Assembly: GCA_902479135.1 (NCBI GenBank)
Contig: CABSNU010000003.1
Coordinates: 62,001 to 126,000 of the forward strand
Reading direction: 5' to 3'
From: an uncultured Collinsella sp.
Lineage (GTDB): Bacteria > Actinomycetota > Coriobacteriia > Coriobacteriales > Coriobacteriaceae
DNA length: 64,000 nucleotides
The notes beneath the pieces were generated by a model. The model ran no database searches. It saw nothing but the letters and a program-made list of their open reading frames with translations, and had not been told where the DNA came from. The translations under genes and the position numbers were made by a program. Below, piece after piece: positions 1 through 7,536 of this stretch (its first letter is position 1; the number at the start of each line of letters is the position of its first letter).

Positions 1-240
1 CGCAATGGCGGCGTCATAGACCTTCGGCACGTTCTGGCCGATGATGACCTGATACTGGCCGCCAGACCACTGGGCACCCAGTACGCCCTTGATCTTCTTA
101 ACTTCATCGTCATTGGGGATGGACTGATCCTTGAGGTTCAGACGCAGGCGAGTCATGCAGTGCGTCGCGTTCGTCACATTGGAGGCGCCGCCGACGGCAG
201 CAAGCACGTCCTCGGCAATCTTCTTGTTATCGACAGCCAT
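1..240 (-). CDS. PTS EIIBC sugar transporter subunit, N-terminal part
   Basis: The 80 visible residues form a PTS EIIB domain of the glucose/beta-glucoside family. The phosphorylatable cysteine lies in the motif CMTRLR near residue 28, followed by the usual stretch ending in GVLGAQWSGGQYQVIIG. The EIIB domain would take phosphate from EIIA and pass it to the sugar entering through the EIIC membrane domain, which lies beyond the window edge. A purine-rich ribosome site precedes the ATG at 240. The upstream leader holds a RAT/terminator pair and a LicT-type antiterminator gene, so expression is probably induced by the transported beta-glucoside-like sugar. The substrate cannot be told from this fragment. 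Confidence 0.88.
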   Translation of the reverse strand, partial: MAVDNKKIAEDVLAAVGGASNVTNATHCMTRLRLNLKDQSIPNDDEVKKIKGVLGAQWSGGQYQVIIGQNVPKVYDAAIA

Positions 241-378
241 GTCGAATCCCTTCTCTTCCAACTAAAAGCCCGTGGGACTTCACCGCGCCAAGGCACACGA
301 TTCCGCTCGCGCCTGCGCAGCGCGCGATGCCCGTTGGCAAGAGATTTCATTGCATGTGATTCCCGGGTGGATCGACAT

Positions 379-451
379 GAAAAAAGCCCCGCGCACAACC
401 GACAGAGACCCAATACGGACCTCGGCAGAATCGGTAGTGCCTCTCGGAGCT
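379..451 (-). terminator. Attenuator terminator upstream of PTS gene
   Basis: On the minus strand AGCTCCG and GCAC can pair with GTGC and CGGGGCT, followed by a T6 run at 380-385. The 5' arm lies inside the RAT hairpin, so the two structures exclude each other, as in bgl/lic antitermination systems. Confidence 0.6.
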
Positions 452-469
452 GCGCCGTGAGTAACACCC
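433..469 (-). promoter_or_regulatory. RAT (ribonucleic antiterminator) for LicT/BglG
   Basis: On the minus strand the leader reads GGTGTTACT, a short spacer, then AGGCACTACC. This matches the two halves of known RAT sequences (GG-TGTTACT and AGGCA-AACC). It lies between the antiterminator gene and the PTS gene and overlaps the 5' arm of the terminator. Confidence 0.65.
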
Positions 470-583
470 AACACACGGTGAGTATATGCGGCAATTGAAG
501 TCAGCACATCGCTGACTATCGATAAACGGTAGAAATCAGACCGTAAACGGTAGTTGCAACAGTTTTAATGCGCTTTGATGCCC

Positions 584-1420
584 TTAATTATCCGAGCTTG
601 TAGGAGCCACTCGATTCACATGCATGATGAGGTAGACAAGCTCTTCTTGCGCCAACGCCTCGCCAAAGGTCTCCTGAATCAGCTCGTCGACACGATGGGC
701 GCAGCGCGATGCCGCAGGATACTGCTCCACGAGCACGTCATAGAGACCGGAATTCTCGGTATCGATTGGCTCTTTCTTTGCCACGCGATCGAGCAGATAG
801 CGCACATGAGTGGCAAAGCGAGTAAAGGCAAACGACGAACAATCGACCGTGACGCCCAGCTCTTCCTGAATAATTGCGACCGTCATATCGAGCAGGCGCT
901 CCTCCTGCCGTTCGGCCAAAACGCGCTTCTCACTCGGTTTAACTGCCGCGTTGATAATCGACATGGCGATACCCGCGGCCTCACTCTGGGGCATGCGGAC
1001 GGCAAAGGTTTTCTTAATGCCGCGAACGGCCAGCTCACCCAAGCGGTATTCGATGGGGTGCAACTGCTCCAAATCGCGCTCGAGTGGCAACGATACCACC
1101 ATGTGCTCGCGGGCTCGCTTAATAGCAAACTGAATATGGTCGGCCAACGTAATGGGAAGATTAGGACTTAATTCGTACGAGAGCTGCCCGGTTGCGATAT
1201 CTGCCAGCTGAGCGGAAAACTCCAGCACCTCGGGATCGACCTCGTCGATAAACGCCAGATACTTGGAATCGATGCCGTAAAAGGTGCGGGTGACGACATC
1301 CAGGTCGACCTCGTGTGGCATATCTCCAAAACCGATACCGCGACCCAGCGCGATAAGCTGACGCCCCGCGCCATCTTCGCAGATGGCCGCGTTGTGGTTA
1401 ATGCGCTGGATAGCCCTCAT
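584..1420 (-). CDS. licT: LicT/BglG-type PRD transcription antiterminator
   Basis: This 278-residue protein begins with a CAT RNA-binding domain (MRAIQRINHNAAI, residues 1-55), followed by two PTS regulation domains. The PRDs contain the expected histidines, for example in DHIQFAIKR and in the C-terminal MHVNR stretch. Proteins of this family dimerise when phosphorylated by HPr or dephosphorylated by EIIB and then bind a RAT hairpin to stop premature termination. The RAT lies in the 343-bp leader just downstream, before the PTS gene, which fits sugar-induced control of that transporter. ATG at 1420 was chosen over an upstream in-frame start because it follows AGGAGCGATG-like sequence and matches the family's N terminus. 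Confidence 0.9.
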   Translation of the reverse strand: MRAIQRINHNAAICEDGAGRQLIALGRGIGFGDMPHEVDLDVVTRTFYGIDSKYLAFIDEVDPEVLEFSAQLADIATGQLSYELSPNLPITLADHIQFAIKRAREHMVVSLPLERDLEQLHPIEYRLGELAVRGIKKTFAVRMPQSEAAGIAMSIINAAVKPSEKRVLAERQEERLLDMTVAIIQEELGVTVDCSSFAFTRFATHVRYLLDRVAKKEPIDTENSGLYDVLVEQYPAASRCAHRVDELIQETFGEALAQEELVYLIMHVNRVAPTSSDN

Positions 1421-1437
1421 GAAATCATCGCTCCTAC

Positions 1438-1473
1438 TAAAACGCGCCGTGCAGACCATCTACGCGGCGCGTT
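1438..1473 (-). terminator. Intrinsic terminator after metallophosphoesterase
   Basis: Arms AACGCGCCG and CGGCGCGTT flank a 15-nt loop and are followed on the minus strand by TTTTAG. It separates the phosphoesterase from the antiterminator gene. Confidence 0.6.
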
Positions 1474-1493
1474 CATTCTACCCACACTTCTAA

Positions 1494-2039
1494 TTACAGT
1501 CCAAAGAAGCTCAAGATCTGGTCTCGGCTTACGGGCTTGTAGTCATTGGCGTCGAGGCCTACATCGTAGCGGTAGATGGGACGCTCGCGATCACGGTTAC
1601 GCGTGTTGGTGCGGTCTCCTCTGCTGTGGATATGACCGTGCAACATAATGGCGCCACGCGCCTTGCCGTTCCAGCTGAGCATGGGGTAATGGCTCAAAAC
1701 CAGGCGATGTCCCTTGGCATAGCCGGGAGCAATCTCCAGGTAATCGCGCACGTCATCCCAAATTTGCGGTGCGTCCGGATCTTCCCAATCGCCGTCATGG
1801 TTACCACGGATGAGCGTCACGTTTTGGCATGCAATTCGCTCACGCAGGCGCACGGCCTCCGCCATGGGCAGTCGATACGTAAAGTCTCCCAGGATGTAAA
1901 GCCGGTCGTCCGCAGCAACGCACTCGTTAATGGCGTCAATAACCTTGCGGTTCATCTCCTCGACCGAGGCGAACGGCCGATCCATATCGTGCAGGATATT
2001 CGTATCGCCCAGGTGCAGGTCGGCGGTAAACCACATCAT
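1494..2039 (-). CDS. Metallophosphoesterase (calcineurin-like)
   Basis: A 181-residue predicted phosphoesterase with the metal-binding motifs of the calcineurin-like superfamily in order: DLHLG near the N terminus, LGDF, RGNHD, LSHYP and HGHIHSR. The family hydrolyses phosphomono- or diesters with two metal ions, and the short form resembles YfcE-like cytosolic enzymes. The substrate is unknown. An in-frame ATG exists at 2054, but the AGGA-type ribosome site is spaced for the MMWF start at 2039. It is a single gene with its own terminator. Confidence 0.88.
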   Translation of the reverse strand: MMWFTADLHLGDTNILHDMDRPFASVEEMNRKVIDAINECVAADDRLYILGDFTYRLPMAEAVRLRERIACQNVTLIRGNHDGDWEDPDAPQIWDDVRDYLEIAPGYAKGHRLVLSHYPMLSWNGKARGAIMLHGHIHSRGDRTNTRNRDRERPIYRYDVGLDANDYKPVSRDQILSFFGL

Positions 2040-2105
2040 CGTCTGTGTCCTCATTTCGCAACGCGTCTAACACGTGCCTAGTATACAGACGCTTTGGCGC
2101 AGCGG

Positions 2106-2285
2106 TTACCCAAAGAGCCCGCCAAACAGTCCACGGCGGCGCTTGTCATTCTTCTTCGATACGTCGTCCCGTGCGTTCTTATCCTTCCGCTTTTCTCGAT
2201 CCTGCTCCAGCTCATCGTCATCGAGCAGCAAGTCCCACTCAAACGGTTCATCCGTCAGATCAAACAGGTCGTCGTCATCAAACAT
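2106..2285 (-). CDS. Small charged protein, 59 aa, unknown function
   Basis: A 59-residue ORF with a strong ribosome site (GGGAGGCTGTC before ATG). The N-terminal half is very acidic (MFDDDDLFDLTDEPFEW), the middle is highly charged and basic (EKRKDKNARDD) and the end is RRRGLFGGLFG. There is no cysteine pair, membrane segment or signal peptide. The gene fits tightly between its neighbours on the same strand and codon use looks normal. No family is recognised. The charge layout would suit a binding partner of a larger protein or RNA, which is only a guess. Confidence 0.6.
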   Translation of the reverse strand: MFDDDDLFDLTDEPFEWDLLLDDDELEQDREKRKDKNARDDVSKKNDKRRRGLFGGLFG

Positions 2286-2303
2286 GACAGCCTCCCCTAG
2301 CGG

Positions 2304-2630
2304 CTAGCGGGCATCCGCCACATAAAGGCCAACGCGCACCTGATGCCAGGGGCTGCGCTCGGGCGCAACCTGCTGCACGCGGGCTTCAAACACATCTTCG
2401 TGCCCGTAATACATCATCACGGACAGCGGGCCAACCTCGTTTCCCGGAACATAGCCGAGCTTGATCTTGCCGAAATAGATCGCGACCGCCTCGGGATCGT
2501 GGGGATTATCGCGCTCGGCACACAGTGTCAGTTTATCGCCCGCTTTCAGATCGCCCAGAACCAATGCGCCGTCGGCATACTGAAATCCAGCGATGTGAAA
2601 CGATAAAAGAACACGTGAAGGCTCGTACAT
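2304..2630 (-). CDS. HIRAN domain protein
   Basis: A 108-residue protein made almost wholly of a HIRAN domain: FHIAGFQYADGALVLGDL, then GDKLTLCAERDNPHDPEAVAIYF and KLGYVPGNEVGPLS. Stand-alone HIRAN proteins are common in Firmicutes and Actinobacteria. The domain binds DNA ends in eukaryotic HLTF, but the bacterial role is not settled. ATG at 2630 is preceded by AGGAGCTGCC; an earlier in-frame ATG at 2663 lacks this. It precedes the 59-residue small gene with an 18-bp gap, so the two may be co-transcribed. Confidence 0.85.
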   Translation of the reverse strand: MYEPSRVLLSFHIAGFQYADGALVLGDLKAGDKLTLCAERDNPHDPEAVAIYFGKIKLGYVPGNEVGPLSVMMYYGHEDVFEARVQQVAPERSPWHQVRVGLYVADAR

Positions 2631-2866
2631 GGCAGCTCCTCTAACGGCCGGAATAACCGGCACTTAACCTTATTGAGAAGTCTACGAACTCGTGCGGACA
2701 CAAATAGACCAACCCGGGTCTTTTCGACCGTTTGTCGCAACGCTTGCATGCCAGAGCGCTTGCAGATAAGATAGGAGCACGGATGGCACCCGTGGCAGCG
2801 GGTCTTGCCAACTCCGATACACGTTTACATCGTGAGAAGTGGCCGTCTTCGCTTACGCGGGGGCGG

Positions 2867-2950
2867 CTATTTCGTTCGGCCGATAAACAGGCCGAGTTCT
2901 ATAGCCGCGATTAACAACGCCAATAACGAAATAACATCGCTTACGCTCAT
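2867..2950 (-). CDS. Putative holin-like type I toxin peptide, 27 aa
   Basis: A 27-residue ORF reads MSVSDVISLLALLIAAIELG and then LFIGRTK: a short polar start, one 18-20 residue hydrophobic helix and a basic tail. This is the layout of the small Hol-Tox type membrane peptides of Gram-positive bacteria. AAGGGAATTGGT lies just upstream of the ATG as ribosome site, and a G+C-rich imperfect hairpin with a GTAA loop directly follows the stop. It sits in an otherwise empty 390-bp gap. Family membership is inferred from layout alone, and an antisense RNA partner could not be identified. Confidence 0.5.
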   Translation of the reverse strand: MSVSDVISLLALLIAAIELGLFIGRTK

Positions 2951-3055
2951 ACCAATTCCCTTCTAAAGGGAGTTGGCCCATCCGTACCCCATGGCAGTAG
3001 TCTAACGCAAATTGCGGGTAATAGGAACACCTGTTCGTATTGCCCGCGCCTTTTT

Positions 3056-4435
3056 CTAGTGCACAAACATGCGCACGAACTTGTGCTTCCAGCTTGCGTA
3101 GGGCGCATAGCGGAACGGCACGTCCAGCCAGGTTGCCTTGCTCACGATGCTCTTCTTGTGGCTAAACGCATCGAAGCTTTCACGGCCATGGTACTGTCCC
3201 ATGCCGCTTGCGCCCATGCCGCCAAAGCCCATATGGCTCGTAGCCAGATGCATGATCGTGTCGTTAACGCAGCCGCCGCCAAAGGGCACGTAGCGCACAA
3301 AGCGCTGCTGCACCGCGCGGTCCCGGCTAAAGATGTACAGGGCCAGCGGCGTCGGACGCTCCATAATAAACGCCTCGGCCTCGTCTAGACCTTCAAACGT
3401 CAGCACCGGCAAGATGGGGCCGAAAATCTCCTCCTGCATCACGGCATCCTCGGGCGTCACGCCGTCCAGGATCGTCGGCTCAATCTTGAGCGAGGCCTCG
3501 CGTGCCGCACCTCCCAGCACAACCTTGTCGGGATCGATCAGCCCGCGCACGCGCGCGAAATGCTTGGCGTTGACGATATGGCCGTAGTCCTCGTTGTCGA
3601 GCGGGTGCTCGCCAAACATGCGGCGGACTTCCTCCTTGATGAGGCCCAATAGCTCGTCGTGCACGCGCGCGTCAACCAGCAGATAGTCGGGCGCCACGCA
3701 GGTCTGGCCCACGTTGAGCCACTTACCAAAGGCGATACGCCGCGCCGCGACCTTCAGATTTGCGGAGGCGTCCACGATGCAGGGGCTCTTGCCACCCAGC
3801 TCAAGCGTCACGGGCGTGAGATTTTTGCTCGCGTGCTCCATGACAAGCTTGCCGACCGGAACGCTGCCGGTAAAGAAGATTTTGTCCCAGCGCTCATCGA
3901 GCAGCGCCTCGTTCTCGGCACGGCCGCCCTCGACGACCGTCACCAGGCGCGGATTAAACGCTTCCTCGCAAATCTGCTTGAGCACCGCACTTGAAGCCGG
4001 CGCATAGGCACTCGGCTTGATGACCACCGTGTTGCCCGCAGCGAGTGCACCGGCGAGCGGCTCGAGCGTCAACAAAAACGGGTAGTTCCAAGGCGCCATA
4101 ATCAGCGTCACGCCATAGGGAACCGGCTGCGTCCTGCACACGCTAATGGCATTGGCGAGGTCGCACGGGCGCAGGCGTGCGCGACTCCATCGGGCCACAT
4201 GCGCAATCTGATGGCGAATCTCGGAAAGCGACGTGCCGATCTCGCACATATACGCCTCGTCGTGCGACTTGCCCAAATCGGTCTTGAGCGCCCGGGCGAT
4301 ATCGTCCTCGTGCGCCCGCACCGCATCGCGCAGGCGCACGAGCGCGCGGCGGCGAGCATCGACATCGAACGTGGCATGCGTCTTAAAATAGGCGCGCTGA
4401 CTGCTAACGATGCATGCGATTTCCTCGGTGTTCAT
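3056..4435 (-). CDS. NAD(P)-dependent aldehyde dehydrogenase
   Basis: A 459-residue class-3-like aldehyde dehydrogenase, shorter than the usual ~490. It carries PWNYPF and the NAD-site stretch VVIKPSAYAP, the FTGS turn, the general base Glu212 in LELGGKSP and the nucleophile Cys246 in GQTCVAPDY. It oxidises aldehydes to acids with NAD(P). The gene starts 8 bp after the stop of an iron-type alcohol dehydrogenase on the same strand, so the two likely form an operon for alcohol-aldehyde-acid conversion. Related enzymes act on long-chain aldehydes, but substrate cannot be read from sequence. Confidence 0.92.
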   Translation of the reverse strand: MNTEEIACIVSSQRAYFKTHATFDVDARRRALVRLRDAVRAHEDDIARALKTDLGKSHDEAYMCEIGTSLSEIRHQIAHVARWSRARLRPCDLANAISVCRTQPVPYGVTLIMAPWNYPFLLTLEPLAGALAAGNTVVIKPSAYAPASSAVLKQICEEAFNPRLVTVVEGGRAENEALLDERWDKIFFTGSVPVGKLVMEHASKNLTPVTLELGGKSPCIVDASANLKVAARRIAFGKWLNVGQTCVAPDYLLVDARVHDELLGLIKEEVRRMFGEHPLDNEDYGHIVNAKHFARVRGLIDPDKVVLGGAAREASLKIEPTILDGVTPEDAVMQEEIFGPILPVLTFEGLDEAEAFIMERPTPLALYIFSRDRAVQQRFVRYVPFGGGCVNDTIMHLATSHMGFGGMGASGMGQYHGRESFDAFSHKKSIVSKATWLDVPFRYAPYASWKHKFVRMFVH

Positions 4436-4443
4436 GGGCCCTC

Positions 4444-5664
4444 CTAGTTCTCGTCCTCAAACATACCACCCGCGACGACCTCGTACATATGCTCGAGCTC
4501 CAAACGGTCCATTAAAAGCGGGACAGGATACAGCGGATTGGCCTCGGCATCGGCATGGGCCGCCATTTGCGGAATATCGGAGCGACGAATACCCGAGACA
4601 TATTTTGGAATTCCCAAAGCCTCGTTCATGCGATCGACCCAATCGATAAAGGCCTCGGCGGCAAGACTGTCCTGCGCGGTGGCCGGCGCGATGCCCGCCA
4701 TGCGAGCAAGATCGGCAAGCTTGGGAGCGGCGGTGTCGCCATAGGCGCGAAGCATGTGCGGCAGGATGATGGCGTTGGCCAAACCGTGTGGAATGCCGTA
4801 TCGGCCGCCCAGGCTGTGCGCGATGGCGTGCACGTATCCGACATAGGAGCGCGTAAATGCGACGCCCGCCTTATACGCCGCCGAAAGCATATTGCGGCGC
4901 GCACGCATGTTGTCGCCATGTTCATAGGCCTCGAGCAAATTGTCGTGGATGAGCTGAACCGCCTGGCGCGCCATCTTGCGCGTGTAGGGCGTAGTGCTGC
5001 GGCCGACAAAGGCCTCTACGGCATGCGTCAGGGCATCCATGCCCGTCTGTCCCGTAATGGCAGCAGGCAGGCCACGCGTAAACTCGGGATCGTGCACCGC
5101 AAAGCGCGGGATGAGCACAAAGTCGTTAATGGGGTACTTATAGTGCGTCTCGTCGTCGGTGATAACCGCCGCGAGCGTGACTTCGCTTCCCGTTCCGGCG
5201 GTAGTGGGAACCGCGATAAGCAGCGGCAGGAGACGGTGGATGCGCAGCAGGCCGCGCATCTTGTTGATGGGCTTGTTTGGCTGCGCAATGCGCGCGCCCA
5301 CGCCCTTGGCGCAGTCCATGGCCGAACCGCCACCAAAGCCGATAATGGCCCGGCAGTCGTTCTCGCGATACAGCGCCGCCGCTTCCTCTACATTCGAGAC
5401 CGTGGGGTTCGCACGCGTTTCGGCATAGACTGTAACGCCAATTCCCTTTGCCGCAAGCGCGTTCTCGAGCGGCGCCGTGAGCCCCAAACGGGCAATACCG
5501 GGGTCTGTCACGATGAGCACACGCCGAATCGAGCGCTTTTGAAGTACCGCGGGCACATCCTCGGCATGCTCCAAAATGCGCGGCTCGGTATAGGGCAGGA
5601 TTGGCAATGCGATGCGAAAAACCGTCTGATATGTTCGGCACCAGGCACGACGGGCTAGATGCAT
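4444..5664 (-). CDS. Iron-containing alcohol dehydrogenase
   Basis: A 406-residue group III alcohol dehydrogenase. It shows the GGGSAMDCAK nucleotide site, PTTAGTGSEVT, and metal-ligand histidines in MDALTHAVEAF, HAIAHSLGG and PHGLANAIILPH. It interconverts alcohols and aldehydes with NAD(P)H. The ATG at 5664 follows AAGGAG, and the longer reading frame upstream has no ribosome site. Its downstream partner is the aldehyde dehydrogenase. A 6-bp inverted repeat lies 19 bp upstream of the start and could be an operator. Confidence 0.9.
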   Translation of the reverse strand: MHLARRAWCRTYQTVFRIALPILPYTEPRILEHAEDVPAVLQKRSIRRVLIVTDPGIARLGLTAPLENALAAKGIGVTVYAETRANPTVSNVEEAAALYRENDCRAIIGFGGGSAMDCAKGVGARIAQPNKPINKMRGLLRIHRLLPLLIAVPTTAGTGSEVTLAAVITDDETHYKYPINDFVLIPRFAVHDPEFTRGLPAAITGQTGMDALTHAVEAFVGRSTTPYTRKMARQAVQLIHDNLLEAYEHGDNMRARRNMLSAAYKAGVAFTRSYVGYVHAIAHSLGGRYGIPHGLANAIILPHMLRAYGDTAAPKLADLARMAGIAPATAQDSLAAEAFIDWVDRMNEALGIPKYVSGIRRSDIPQMAAHADAEANPLYPVPLLMDRLELEHMYEVVAGGMFEDEN

Positions 5665-5682
5665 AAAGGAAACTCCTTCATT

Positions 5683-5698
5683 TGTTGATGGGTCAACA
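5683..5698. promoter_or_regulatory. Inverted repeat, possible operator of ADH-ALDH operon
   Basis: TGTTGA-TGGG-TCAACA is a perfect 6-bp palindrome just upstream of the ribosome site of the alcohol dehydrogenase gene. The regulator is not in the vicinity. Confidence 0.35.
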
Positions 5699-5852
5699 TT
5701 TGCTCGACCGATTGTACTCATCGAGGAGCGCAGGCAACCTGCCAAACGTCAATCAATCAACATCTTCATATTGTTCGGAGCTGCTTGGCGTCATCCGGTG
5801 TTAGTCTTTCAGGGTCCATTGGATTCACGTCCGCCGCAAAGGAGGCGCAAAG

Positions 5853-6746
5853 GTGCATGACATCTGGAACCCCTGGCATGGCTGCACGCGCGTCAGCGAG
5901 GGATGCGACAACTGCTACATGTATTACATGGACGGGCAACGCGGTATCGACCCTTCCGTGATTAGCAAAAGCAAGTCGGGCTTTACCTATCCCCTCCAAC
6001 GCCGCCGAGACGGTAGCTACAAAGTTCGCGCCGGCGAGCTTATCCGCATCTGCATGACGAGCGACTTCTTGTTGCCCGAGGCCGATCCCTGGCGACCAGA
6101 AGTATGGGATATCATTCGCCAGAGGCCCGACGTAAAGTTTTACATTCTGACCAAACGCCCCGAGCGTTTTTGCGACTGTCTGCCCAGCGACTGGGGCGAT
6201 GGCTGGCAAAACGTCATGCTCAACGTAACCTGCGAAAACCAGCGCAGGGCGAATGAGCGGATTCCCCTCCTGCTCGCCACGCCCGCAGCACACCGCGGCA
6301 TCATGTGTGCGCCGTTCATCGGAAGCGTATCGGTCAAAAAAGCCGCCCCCGGGAGCCTTGGAAAGCCCGATGGAATCGAGCAGGTCATCGCAGGCGGAGA
6401 AAACTACGCGGGAGCGCGTCCCTGCCATTACGAATGGGTGCGCCAGCTGCATGCTGAATGCGTGGCGGCAAATGCGACGTTCGCCTTCATCGAAACCGGA
6501 AGCACCTTCGTTAAGGACGGGCGAACATATCACCTTCGCAGCAAAAACCTGCAAAGCGAGCAGGCGTGGAAATCAGGCCTCCAACACCGCGGCCGCCAAA
6601 TCGAATGGGACCTAAGGGATCCGCTCGGCCTGGAAATCCCCAGTTCGGAGCTCTGGGATCCACCGTATTTTGAGTGGTGCGAAACCTGCGGAAGCAAGTT
6701 CATCTGCAACGGCTGCGTCCGCTGCGGACTATGCGGACGCTGTTAG
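5853..6746 (+). CDS. DUF5131 (phage Gp37/Gp68-like) protein
   Basis: A 297-residue protein of the DUF5131 family. It opens with WNPWHGCTRVSEGCDNCY, a cysteine cluster resembling radical SAM or Fe-S proteins, followed by TSDFLLPEADPWR and LTKRPERF. The C terminus adds a second cysteine-rich cluster (CETCGSKFICNGCVRCGLCGRC), likely binding zinc or Fe-S. Members occur in phages and bacteria and their reaction is unknown. Translation starts at a GTG at 5853, eight bases after AGGAGG. It is a single gene. Confidence 0.82.
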   Translation: MHDIWNPWHGCTRVSEGCDNCYMYYMDGQRGIDPSVISKSKSGFTYPLQRRRDGSYKVRAGELIRICMTSDFLLPEADPWRPEVWDIIRQRPDVKFYILTKRPERFCDCLPSDWGDGWQNVMLNVTCENQRRANERIPLLLATPAAHRGIMCAPFIGSVSVKKAAPGSLGKPDGIEQVIAGGENYAGARPCHYEWVRQLHAECVAANATFAFIETGSTFVKDGRTYHLRSKNLQSEQAWKSGLQHRGRQIEWDLRDPLGLEIPSSELWDPPYFEWCETCGSKFICNGCVRCGLCGRC

Positions 6747-6761
6747 ACGGCTGCGGCTAAA

Positions 6762-6789
6762 TTGTTTTATTAAAAATCATTCCTAATAG
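6762..6789 (+). promoter_or_regulatory. Promoter of rubrerythrin with possible PerR/Fur-like box
   Basis: TTGTTT and TAATAG are spaced by 16 bp. The spacer contains an A+T-rich imperfect palindrome around AATCATT, similar to but a weak match for PerR boxes. Confidence 0.35.
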
Positions 6790-6903
6790 GCTTCACATTC
6801 AGTCTCATTTATGGATAATAGAACTCGTCAAGACGCGCGTCCGGAGAGGGCCCTTACGGGACCGGACAAGCGCCCCATCGCCATCGATCGAAAGGATCGA
6901 ATC

Positions 6904-7464
6904 ATGAAGTTTGTTTGCCCCGTTTGCGGTTATGTGGAAGAGTTCGACGGCGACCAGCTGCCCGAGGACTTCAAGTGCCCCCAGTGCGGCGTCCCCGGTT
7001 CTCGTTTCCTGAAGCAGGAGGAGGGCCAGCTCGAGTGGGCTGCCGAGCACGTCGTGGGCGTCGCCAAGATGGAGGGCGTCTCCGAGGATATCGTCAACGA
7101 CCTGCGCGCCAACTTTGAAGGCGAGTGCTCCGAGGTCGGTATGTACCTTGCCATGGCTCGCGTCGCTCATCGCGAGGGCTATCCCGAGATCGGCCTGTAC
7201 TGGGAGAAGGCTGCCTACGAGGAGGCCGAGCATGCCGCCAAGTTCGCTGAGCTGCTGGGCGAGGTCGTGACCGACTCCACCAAGAAGAACCTCGAGATGC
7301 GCGTTGAGGCTGAGAACGGCGCCACCGCCGGTAAGACCGACCTCGCCAAGCGCGCCAAGGCCGCCGGTCTCGACGCCATCCACGACACCGTGCACGAGAT
7401 GGCTCGCGACGAGGCTCGCCACGGCAAGGCTTTCGCCGGCCTGCTCAAGCGCTACTTTGGCTAA
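6904..7464 (+). CDS. Reverse rubrerythrin (peroxide reductase)
   Basis: A 186-residue protein with an N-terminal rubredoxin-type site (CPVCGY near residue 5 and CPQCGVPG near residue 25), followed by a ferritin-like four-helix domain. That domain contains ECSEVGMY, YEEAEHAAKF and ARDEARHG, which supply the di-iron ligands. Rubredoxin first and ferritin-like second is the order of reverse rubrerythrin. Such enzymes reduce hydrogen peroxide in anaerobes with electrons from NADH donors. ATG at 6904 follows AAAGGATCG. A strong terminator ends the gene, and codon use is biased in the manner of highly expressed genes. Confidence 0.92.
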   Translation: MKFVCPVCGYVEEFDGDQLPEDFKCPQCGVPGSRFLKQEEGQLEWAAEHVVGVAKMEGVSEDIVNDLRANFEGECSEVGMYLAMARVAHREGYPEIGLYWEKAAYEEAEHAAKFAELLGEVVTDSTKKNLEMRVEAENGATAGKTDLAKRAKAAGLDAIHDTVHEMARDEARHGKAFAGLLKRYFG

Positions 7465-7498
7465 GCCAACCGCCTGAGACATAACCTCTAGCTCGAAG

Positions 7499-7532
7499 AA
7501 GGCCCGGACCGTATTGGTTCGGGCCTTTTTGT
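7499..7532 (+). terminator. Terminator after rubrerythrin
   Basis: The arms AGGCCCGGA and TTCGGGCCT are followed by T5. It stands between convergent genes. Confidence 0.8.
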
Positions 7533-7536
7533 TGGC

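Noticed and set aside
4555..5658. Long plus-strand frame (367 codons) opposite the alcohol dehydrogenase
   Set aside because: Composition is that of a shadow frame in G+C-rich DNA; the minus-strand gene has clear family motifs.
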